Shown: positions 1 to 5,196 of the stretch, in pieces
How the letters are laid out: every line of letters begins with the position of its first letter
Numbering within the stretch: the stretch's first letter is position 1
Assembly: GCA_043775075.1 (NCBI GenBank)
Contig: JAYVSS010000125.1
Span: forward strand, 1 to 8,416
From: JANLQX01 sp043775075
Lineage (GTDB): Bacteria; Actinomycetota; Acidimicrobiia; Acidimicrobiales; JANYDT01
DNA length: 8,416 nucleotides
Direction: 5' to 3'
The notes under the pieces: generated by a model
The model's database searches: none
What the model was told of the DNA's origin: nothing
What the model saw: the letters and a program-made list of their open reading frames with translations, nothing else
Translations under genes and position numbers: made by a program

Positions 1-269
1 GAAACATCACGCCGCTTCGGGGCCTTGAACCGCCCGCATCGTCCACCGAGATGCGCGCTGCTGCGCTCCAATTTGTCCGCAAGGTGGGAGCGTTCACCAC
101 GGTTCCGGCCGGAGCCCACGAAGCGGTCGATGCAGCGGTTGATGAGATCGCCTCGACGGTGTCGGAGTTGCTTCGAAACCTGCCCGTCCGCCGGGTGCCA
201 CCGCCAGTGGAGCCACCGCTGCGTCGGAGGGTAGAAAAGCCCAGCGCTTCGGTAACATTGCACCGATGA
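1..269 (+). CDS. DUF2277 family protein, 5'-truncated by the window edge
   Basis: This is the C-terminal part of a small DUF2277 protein; no biochemical role is known to me for the family. The first full codon is at position 3, and the visible protein starts NITPLRGLEPPA, continues with RAAALQFVRKVGAFT, and has a helical AVDEIASTVSELL segment. DUF2277 proteins usually begin with M-C-R-N-I, so only about three codons, including the start, lie outside the window. The internal ATG at 51 is therefore not the start. The frame ends at TGA 267-269, which overlaps the ATG of the glutaredoxin gene (ATGA at 266-269), so the two are probably translated together. The Arg/Pro-rich tail after about position 180 is variable. 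The family call rests on remembered consensus and is fairly safe. Confidence 0.85.
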   Translation, partial: NITPLRGLEPPASSTEMRAAALQFVRKVGAFTTVPAGAHEAVDAAVDEIASTVSELLRNLPVRRVPPPVEPPLRRRVEKPSASVTLHR

Positions 270-529
270 GTGAGACGCAATCCGCTTCGGCGCAATCGAA
301 CATCGTGATGTTTTGGCGCCCGGGCTGTGGGTTTTGCTCCTCCCTGGAACGCCACCTCGTACGGGCCGACGTGGCGTTCGAAAAGCGAAACATCTGGGAT
401 GACCCGGAGGCGGCGGCATTCGTGCGGTCGGTGGCACGAGGTAATGAAGTCGTTCCGACCGTGGTGGTCAAAGGTCAGGCCATGGTCAACCCATCGGTGA
501 ACGACGTGCTCGCCGCCCTGGTCAGCTGA
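266..529 (+). CDS. Glutaredoxin-like protein, mycoredoxin type
   Basis: An 87-residue cytoplasmic thioredoxin-fold protein with no signal peptide. It has the beta strand NIVMFWRPGCGFC with redox cysteines C21 and C24 (CGFC), the cis-proline segment VVPTVVV (P64), and N75-P76-S77 near the C-terminus, as in actinobacterial mycoredoxin-1. That family reduces mixed disulfides between proteins and mycothiol. Whether this host makes mycothiol cannot be seen here, so ordinary glutaredoxin activity remains possible. The start ATG at 266 overlaps the upstream stop as ATGA. No good Shine-Dalgarno motif lies directly before it, which suggests translational coupling with the DUF2277 gene. Its stop is TGA, which shows that TGA also works as a normal stop in this genome. 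It converges on the TlpA-like gene with only 11 bases between them. Confidence 0.9.
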   Translation: MSETQSASAQSNIVMFWRPGCGFCSSLERHLVRADVAFEKRNIWDDPEAAAFVRSVARGNEVVPTVVVKGQAMVNPSVNDVLAALVS

Positions 530-540
530 CGGCCGGTCGG

Positions 541-1134
541 TTACACCCGTTTGAGTACGTCGGCGTAGTCGATCTCGCCGGTGTAGCGAGCGAGGATTTT
601 CCCGTCGACTCCGATGAGTAGTGCCGCTGGCTGGCCAAGAATTTTCCACACTCGACGACTTTTCGCTTCCTCGTCGTACAGTGCTCGAACCGAATTCAGA
701 CCGTGACGCTTACGGAAATCGAGAGCCTCGCTGAGGGAATCATAGGAACCGATAGCAACCAGGGACACCTTGGCTGCGTTATCGCGAGCAAACTGCTCGA
801 CGCCGGGGGCTTCCCGGTTACAGCTGCTTCAAGTGGGCGCCCAAAACCACACCAGCTGGGGTTTGGACGTGACATTCAGGGTGGCCAAATCGATGGTCTT
901 CGAGGTGGCCAAATCGATCACCTTGATTGCGGGAAACGTTGTCGGCATCACTTTGGCGGCGGCACTTTTGGTCGCCGACTTGCTCGGAGATTTGGCCGAC
1001 GGTTTGGGCACGGCCTTGGTCGCCGCGCTCGCCGCGCCCATGACCAGACTCAAACCAGTGATCGCCGCCAGCGCAGCACCGGCGAAACGCTTCACCCGAA
1101 GTGGTCGAGGGGTGTCGGTGATGGGGTTGGTCAT
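541..1134 (-). CDS. Exported TlpA-like thioredoxin; probable selenoprotein (in-frame TGA as Sec102)
   Basis: A 197-residue thiol-disulfide oxidoreductase if the in-frame TGA at 831-829 is read as selenocysteine. Residues 1-37 form a signal peptide or membrane anchor (basic PLRVKRF, then a hydrophobic Ala-rich core ending GAASA). Residues 38-62 are a Lys/Ser/Ala/Pro linker, and 63-197 a thioredoxin fold. The active site reads WFWAPT-U-S-S-C-NREAP, with U102 in place of the attacking Cys and C105 as the resolving Cys. The cis-proline is P169 in GQPAALLIGVDGKI. Frame and fold continue on both sides of the TGA; there is no frameshift. The start is well supported: AAGGAG sits five bases before the ATG at 1134, and that ATG shares one base with the ccdA stop (TAATG). 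CcdA is the expected electron donor. The true stop is TAA at 543-541. The alternative is a fresh nonsense mutation of TGC or TGT, which would leave a pseudogene. Confidence 0.82.
786..798 (-). promoter_or_regulatory. Second hairpin downstream of the TGA, alternative SECIS
   Basis: On the minus strand, bases 31-43 after the TGA form a perfect 5-bp stem GAGCA / TGCTC with a 3-base loop GTT that begins with G. Its loop starts 36 bases after the TGA, at the far end of normal SECIS spacing. It competes with the lower helix of the first hairpin, so only one arrangement can hold at a time. I consider it less likely than the CCGGG hairpin. Confidence 0.3.
803..817 (-). promoter_or_regulatory. Candidate bacterial SECIS hairpin
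   Basis: Reading the minus strand after the TGA, bases 12-26 form a perfect stem CCGGG / CCCGG with loop AAGCC. If the closing G-C pair opens, the stem is CCGG / CCGG and the 7-base loop begins with G, which fits the bacterial SECIS preference for a G at the start of the loop. The loop lies about 15-17 bases from the TGA, near the short end of the spacing usual for bacterial elements. A lower helix is possible: bases 4-8 (AGCTG) can pair with 34-38 (CAGTT), with one G-U pair and an asymmetric internal loop. GC-rich coding DNA forms such hairpins often, so this is support but not proof. Confidence 0.5.
829..831 (-). other. In-frame TGA, proposed selenocysteine codon
   Basis: This is the only internal stop in the TlpA-like frame. 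It falls precisely on the first redox-active position of the thioredoxin motif, where homologues have Cys. Out of 197 codons this is the one most expected for Sec replacement. A single-base change from TGC or TGT to TGA would give the same sequence, so the call depends on the downstream hairpin and on finding Sec machinery elsewhere in the genome. Confidence 0.75.
880..918. repeat. 15-bp direct repeat, period 24, inside the TlpA-like gene
   Basis: GGTGGCCAAATCGAT occurs at 880-894 and again at 904-918. The 24-base period is eight codons, so the copies keep the frame and encode IDLAT twice (residues 73-77 and 81-85) just before the active-site strand. It looks like a small in-frame duplication in the N-terminal hairpin of the thioredoxin domain. 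Confidence 0.8.
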
Positions 1135-2033
1135 TAGGGCTCCTTGGCCATGGTTTGGGGGGATCGCGGTGCGCGCCGAGCGGCAACGAAGGCGGCGGCG
1201 ATGATTGCTCCAACGCCCAAGACGGTCGCCACGATCGTGGTCGTGGACAGGCTCTGCAGCCAGGTGCTGATGGATGCGGACCACCGCTCCACCCAAATGA
1301 CGGGCCCCGCAGTGGCCGAACCGTTCGTCCGCACCCGGTAGGACCAGACGCCGTAGAACGACACGTAGAGCCCGGCGACGATGAGGAAGAAACCCGATGC
1401 TCTGTTCACATAGGGAAGGGTTTTACGCATTGTTCTGGCCACCGTTTGTTGGGCCACGGCGGCGGCCATCGTGAGGATCATCAGCACCAGGCCCATGCCT
1501 AGCGAGAAGGTGAGATACGTCGCCGCGGTACCGACGATCGAGCCGTCTCGCAGGGTGCTGACAACGACCCCCGAAAACCCGGCAAAACCGCAAGACAACG
1601 ACACCACGGCATAGGACAACCCGAAGATGTATAGCGATCGCAAGCCTTTGCCCTGATCGATGGTCCCGACTTTCAAGAATGAAAGTTTGGGTTCGTAGCC
1701 CCGCAGCATGGTGATTCCTAAGACGACCAAGGCCATGCCCACACCGATGGAAATGAACGGAACGGCCCTGCTGATACTGGAGAAGACCTGGCTGGCGAGC
1801 AGCCCGATGGTGCCATAGACGGTCACAAACCCGAGTGTCACCACCGAAGCGACGGTGGCGGCCCGCACGAGGCGCTGGGCCAGCGGGCGCTCCGCCTCGG
1901 TCGATGAACTACCGACGTAGTAACTCAAGTACGCCGGGAGCATGGCGAACCCGCACGGGTTAAATGCGACGATTACCCCGGCGGTGAGCGCCAGCGCCAG
2001 GGGACCGGCGGACACCGCCAGGATCATTGACAT
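1134..2033 (-). CDS. CcdA/DsbD-beta-like transmembrane thiol electron transporter
   Basis: A 299-residue integral membrane protein of the CcdA (DsbD transmembrane domain) family. These proteins pass reducing equivalents from cytoplasmic thioredoxin through a pair of membrane cysteines to thioredoxin-like proteins outside. The first Cys is C27 in VAFNPCGFAMLPAY, the classic family motif in the first helix. The second is C148 in VSLSCGFAGF, in the fourth helix. Hydrophobic segments lie near 8-28, 60-82, 92-110, 133-159, 170-194 and 211-231, the usual six. A seventh near 264-285, after a Trp-containing loop, looks like an added C-terminal helix. The tail is basic (AARRAPRSPQ). The start at 2033 is the first ATG in frame; ATG 2027 is an alternative, and the Shine-Dalgarno is weak (TGGAT). 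The stop TAA shares a base with the next gene's ATG, so the TlpA-like protein is its probable partner. Confidence 0.9.
   Translation of the reverse strand: MSMILAVSAGPLALALTAGVIVAFNPCGFAMLPAYLSYYVGSSSTEAERPLAQRLVRAATVASVVTLGFVTVYGTIGLLASQVFSSISRAVPFISIGVGMALVVLGITMLRGYEPKLSFLKVGTIDQGKGLRSLYIFGLSYAVVSLSCGFAGFSGVVVSTLRDGSIVGTAATYLTFSLGMGLVLMILTMAAAVAQQTVARTMRKTLPYVNRASGFFLIVAGLYVSFYGVWSYRVRTNGSATAGPVIWVERWSASISTWLQSLSTTTIVATVLGVGAIIAAAFVAARRAPRSPQTMAKEP
1140..1145 (-). promoter_or_regulatory. Ribosome binding site AAGGAG of the TlpA-like gene
   Basis: AAGGAG on the minus strand stands five bases before ATG 1134-1132 and lies inside the last codons of ccdA. It decides the start of the selenoprotein candidate and shows that the reading frame is still set up for efficient translation initiation. 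Confidence 0.75.
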
Positions 2034-2042
2034 ACATCCAGC

Positions 2043-2069
2043 TTCGCCGTTGTCCGAGATAACGGCGAA
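2043..2069. promoter_or_regulatory. Perfect inverted repeat, 9-bp arms, upstream of ccdA
   Basis: TTCGCCGTT at 2043-2051 and its exact complement AACGGCGAA at 2061-2069 flank a 9-base spacer. The near arm is nine bases from the ccdA start at 2033. It can be a dimeric repressor or activator operator, or, if transcribed, a 5' leader hairpin next to the ribosome binding site. Which regulator would bind is not known. Confidence 0.55.
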
Positions 2070-2093
2070 CCATGCTCCTCAGGCCGCCCTCAG

Positions 2094-2114
2094 CCCTCGT
2101 CCGGATCGCGAGGG
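2094..2114. promoter_or_regulatory. Second inverted repeat in the ccdA/coxL divergent region
   Basis: CCCTCG at 2094-2099 and CGAGGG at 2109-2114 flank a 9-base spacer. Spacer length matches the stronger repeat at 2043-2069, and both contain GTCCG followed by a GAT (GTCCGAGAT and GTCCGGAT). It may be a second, weaker site for the same factor. Six-bp arms in GC-rich DNA can also arise by chance. Confidence 0.3.
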
Positions 2115-2142
2115 ACAACGTCGGCCCGGCAAACGCGGCTTG

Positions 2143-2173
2143 TTGTCAGTTTCGTCACACCTGCGGGTAGGGT
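2143..2173 (+). promoter_or_regulatory. Tentative promoter for the CoxL-like gene
   Basis: TTGTCA at 2143-2148 resembles a -35 box. TAGGGT at 2168-2173 fits the relaxed actinobacterial -10 pattern TAnnnT. The spacing is 19 bases, longer than the preferred 17-18, so this is only a candidate. No convincing promoter for ccdA was found on the other strand of the same 176-base region. Confidence 0.25.
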
Positions 2174-2199
2174 CGAAACTCGTTTGATTTCCCGCCTTC

Positions 2200-2204
2200 A
2201 GGAG
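2200..2204 (+). promoter_or_regulatory. Ribosome binding site AGGAG of the CoxL-like gene
   Basis: AGGAG stands five bases before ATG 2210-2212 and confirms this start, from which the protein opens with the family-typical GTRVVRKEDPKFLTVGGTYTADV. Confidence 0.75.
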
Positions 2205-2209
2205 CACGC

Positions 2210-4480
2210 ATGAGCATCGTTGGTACCCGAGTCGTCCGTAAAGAGGACCCGAAGTTCTTGACCGTTGGCGGTACCTACACCGCCGATGTGCGGGACCCGT
2301 TGTTGGACGGAGCGGCCCACGCCGTCTACGTCCGCTCCACCATGGCCCACGCCACATTGCTGTCGGTGGACACGAGCGAAGCGAAGACCGCGCCGGGAGT
2401 GCTCGCCGTGTACGCCTACGACGACATTGCCGACCTCCCGGGCCGGGACATGCCGCCGGGATTCCCGATGCTGCCGGCCACGCTGGGTCGCCCCATTCTG
2501 GCTACCGCCAAGGTGCGGTTCGTGGGGGAGCCAATCGCCGTCATCGTGGCCGAAACGGCGTCACAGGCAGCAGATGCGGCCGAACTCGTGGTCGTTGAGT
2601 ACGACGCCCTACCGGTGATCATCGACATCGAGAAGTCCGCCGCCAGCGAAGTGCTCATCTGCGAGCCGAACGGCTCCAACGTGGCGATGGCGCTCCAGTT
2701 CGGCTCGGACCCGAACCTGTTCGACGGATGCGAAGTGATTGTCACCCAGCGCGTCGTCCATAACCGCGTGGCGGCAGCTCCGCTTGAAGGCCGCTCGTCC
2801 GCCGCCGTCTGGCACAACGATCGCCTCATCCACTGGTGCTCCACGCAAACCCCGCAGGCCGCTCGGGATGCCCTCCAGGGCCTCTACGGTCTGGCCGACG
2901 GCGCGGTGCGGGTGGTTGCTCCCGACGTGGGCGGCGGATTCGGTCCGAAGATCGGCATCTATGCCGAAGAACTCTTGCTCGGGTACCTGGCCAAAGCAGT
3001 GAATCGACCGGTTCGATGGACCGAGACGCGCACCGAAAACATGACCGGCCTCGCTCATGGTCGAGCCCAGATTCACTACGCCACGATGGGCGGCACCAAA
3101 GACGGCCAGGTGCAGGCCTACCGCATCGAGGTCATCCAGGACGCTGGCGCCTACGGCATGATCGGGGCGTTCCTTCCCTATATGACGCGCACGATGGCGT
3201 CGGCGGTCTATGCCATTGCCAAGGTCGAATGCAACGCCACGTCCGTGCTCACCAACACCACCCCCGTGGCCGCGTACCGGGGCGCCGGCCGCCCGGAAGC
3301 CACCCTCACGGCCGAGCGGATGATGGACGTCTACGCCGCCGAAATCGGCATGGATCCGGTGGCCCTGCGCCGCCAAAACTTGATTGGGAAGGACACATTC
3401 CCCTACACCACTGCCGTGGGTACCACCTACGACGTGGGCGACTACGAGAGGTCCCTGGACATGGCGTTGGCCCAGGCGGGCTACGAAAGTCTGCGAGCCG
3501 AACAAGCATCGCGCCGGGCGTCGAAGGCCACCAAGCAACTGGGCATCGGCGTGTCGGTCTACGTGGAGGTCACCGCCGGCCCCACGCCGGGGGAGGAGTG
3601 GGGCAAGGTGGAAATCCTCGCCGACGGTTCGGCCACGGTCTACACCGGAACATCGCCGCACGGACAGGGCCACGTGACGTCGTGGTCGATGATCGCCGCC
3701 GACGAACTCGGTATCGCGTTTGACAAGATCACCGTGGTCCACGGCGACACCGACATGGTGCCGAAGGGCGTTGGAACGTTTGGATCACGTTCGCTCCAGT
3801 TGGGTGGCGCCGCCGTACAGAAGGCTTCGAAGTCTGTTGTTGCTCTGGCTCGCGAAATCGCCGCCAACCTGCTGGAGGCCAACGTGGACGACGTGACGCT
3901 CGACGTGGACCGGGGCGTGTTCCATGTGTCGGGAACACCGATGGTGTCGCGGACCTGGGCCGAGGTCGCCACCGAAGCAGCCGACACCGGCGGCCTGGCG
4001 GCGGCCGAAGACTTTGCTTCGACCCCCACCTTCCCGTTCGGTGCTCACGTGGCCGTGGTGGAAGTGGACACCGATACCGGTGAAACCGTCCTCGTTCGCA
4101 TGATTACGTGCGACGATTCGGGCACGTTGGTCAATCCGTTGCTGGTCGAAGGCCAGCGTCATGGCGGTATCGCCCAGGGTGTTGCTCAGGCCTTGCTCGA
4201 GGAGATTCGCTACGACGAGGACGGCAACCCGATCACGTCGAACTTCGCCGATTACGGCATCATCTCCATGGCCGAGCTTCCCAGCTTTGAGCTCGTCACC
4301 ATGGAAACGCCAACGCCGTTGAATCCCCTGGGGGCCAAGGGCATCGGCGAGTCCGGGGCCATCGGCTCCACGCCGGCGGTGCAGAGCGCAGTATGCGACG
4401 CGCTCGCCCATCTCGGGGTGAAGCACATCGACATCCCCGTCACCCCCGAAAAAGTGTGGCGAGCAATCCAAAACGCCTAG
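2210..4480 (+). CDS. CoxL-like molybdopterin-binding hydroxylase large subunit (form II type)
   Basis: A 756-residue large subunit of the xanthine dehydrogenase/aldehyde oxidase/CO dehydrogenase family, which hydroxylates its substrate at a molybdenum-cytosine-dinucleotide centre. Residues about 15-125 are the a/b hammerhead domain (VGGTYTADV to VEYDALPVI); the rest are the cofactor-binding domains. Visible motifs are STQTPQ, VGGGFGPK (GGGFGPK at 241-247), AYRGAGR at 355-361 and GAKGIGESG at 708-716, with the expected catalytic base E714. AYRGAGR is the form II signature. True aerobic CO dehydrogenases (form I) carry AYxCSFR, so this is not expected to be a dedicated CO oxidiser. The substrate is unknown; an aldehyde, purine or N-heterocycle is possible. 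The FAD subunit (CoxM) and 2Fe-2S subunit (CoxS) usually sit next to it, but none is present on either side, so it is a lone gene here. Length is normal and the frame is intact. Confidence 0.92.
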   Translation: MSIVGTRVVRKEDPKFLTVGGTYTADVRDPLLDGAAHAVYVRSTMAHATLLSVDTSEAKTAPGVLAVYAYDDIADLPGRDMPPGFPMLPATLGRPILATAKVRFVGEPIAVIVAETASQAADAAELVVVEYDALPVIIDIEKSAASEVLICEPNGSNVAMALQFGSDPNLFDGCEVIVTQRVVHNRVAAAPLEGRSSAAVWHNDRLIHWCSTQTPQAARDALQGLYGLADGAVRVVAPDVGGGFGPKIGIYAEELLLGYLAKAVNRPVRWTETRTENMTGLAHGRAQIHYATMGGTKDGQVQAYRIEVIQDAGAYGMIGAFLPYMTRTMASAVYAIAKVECNATSVLTNTTPVAAYRGAGRPEATLTAERMMDVYAAEIGMDPVALRRQNLIGKDTFPYTTAVGTTYDVGDYERSLDMALAQAGYESLRAEQASRRASKATKQLGIGVSVYVEVTAGPTPGEEWGKVEILADGSATVYTGTSPHGQGHVTSWSMIAADELGIAFDKITVVHGDTDMVPKGVGTFGSRSLQLGGAAVQKASKSVVALAREIAANLLEANVDDVTLDVDRGVFHVSGTPMVSRTWAEVATEAADTGGLAAAEDFASTPTFPFGAHVAVVEVDTDTGETVLVRMITCDDSGTLVNPLLVEGQRHGGIAQGVAQALLEEIRYDEDGNPITSNFADYGIISMAELPSFELVTMETPTPLNPLGAKGIGESGAIGSTPAVQSAVCDALAHLGVKHIDIPVTPEKVWRAIQNA

Positions 4481-4500
4481 CAGCGCATGCTCTTAGTGGA

Positions 4501-5196
4501 TTAGGCAACGGCGAGCCAGGTCATCACGAAGTGACCTGCGCCGCCGATCACCACGAACACATGCCAGACCTCGTGGTACCCGAAATCCTTCGTGGGATTC
4601 GGGCGACGGAGCCACAGGCACACGGCACCCAAGGCGTACGCGGCGTTGGCGATATGCATACTTGCTAACGAGCCGGTGCTCATGAGTGAGAGCAATTTTG
4701 GTATGGCCACGATGTACGCGCCGGCAAGGATGACGTAGAGCATTCCGGCCACGCGTCGATGCACGCGTAGCGGCGAAATTTTGAACGCCACGCCTCCGAG
4801 GGCGCCAATCCAAATCGCCGTGACAAGCGGAATTCCCCACGAGCGCGGCAGCACATACAGGCACACCGGCGTGTACGACCCGGCGATCAACACGAAGATC
4901 ATCGAGTGATCGAGCCACCGCATCCACGGACGAAACGCCGGCGTGGAGACAGCCCGGTTGTACAGCGCGCTGGTACACAACAACCCGGTCAACGACAGCA
5001 TGTAGATCGCACACGCCAGCTTGGTTCCGGGGCGGGCGTTCACCACGAGCGCCACGCCGGCCACCGCCGCGAGGGGAGCGAACCACTGATGCATGCGGCC
5101 GCGATGGGCGGGTTTGTAGGTGCCCCGCAGCGGATCGCCAGCGCTCGGGAGCGGCGTGGGGATGATGCGTCGAACGTCGGCCAACTGCGGGCTCAT
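4501..5196 (-). CDS. Hemolysin III / PAQR-family membrane protein
   Basis: A 231-residue seven-helix membrane protein of the hemolysin III (YqfA-like, progestin/adipoQ receptor) family. These are distant relatives of zinc-dependent membrane hydrolases of the CREST group; despite the name, toxin activity is not implied. Visible motifs are SALYN (76-80), RWLDHSMIFVLIAGSYTP (93-110) and GYHEVWHVFVVIGGAGHF (206-223), with likely metal ligands H208 and H212. The residue normally His in S-x-x-Y-H is Asn here (N80), so metal binding may be altered. About 35 mostly cytoplasmic residues precede the first helix. The start at 5196 is preferred over an upstream extension because it overlaps the MOSC stop as ATGA and has GGAG nine bases before it. 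It is the last gene of a three-gene minus-strand unit and ends 20 bases from the convergent CoxL-like gene, with no clear terminator between. Confidence 0.87.
   Translation of the reverse strand: MSPQLADVRRIIPTPLPSAGDPLRGTYKPAHRGRMHQWFAPLAAVAGVALVVNARPGTKLACAIYMLSLTGLLCTSALYNRAVSTPAFRPWMRWLDHSMIFVLIAGSYTPVCLYVLPRSWGIPLVTAIWIGALGGVAFKISPLRVHRRVAGMLYVILAGAYIVAIPKLLSLMSTGSLASMHIANAAYALGAVCLWLRRPNPTKDFGYHEVWHVFVVIGGAGHFVMTWLAVA

Noticed and set aside
94..471. Minus-strand open frame opposite DUF2277 and the glutaredoxin
   Set aside because: Both plus-strand genes have clear family motifs, and the antisense translation has none.
541..768. A separate small gene starting at the GTG codon at 768
   Set aside because: It lacks a ribosome binding site and begins inside a thioredoxin fold, missing the active-site strand. 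It is the C-terminal half of the frame continuing across the TGA.
769..850. A frameshift or sequencing indel splitting the TlpA-like gene
   Set aside because: Both halves are in the same frame and the residues between them fit the thioredoxin motif without any gap, so only the TGA interrupts the gene.
2609..3742. Long 377-codon minus-strand open frame inside the CoxL-like gene
   Set aside because: It lies wholly opposite a gene with all family motifs, and its His/Gly/Arg-rich translation looks like no protein family; it is a GC-driven shadow.
4481..4500. Possible bidirectional terminator between the CoxL-like and hemolysin III genes
   Set aside because: Only 20 bases, with just a GCATGC palindrome and no stem followed by a T run.
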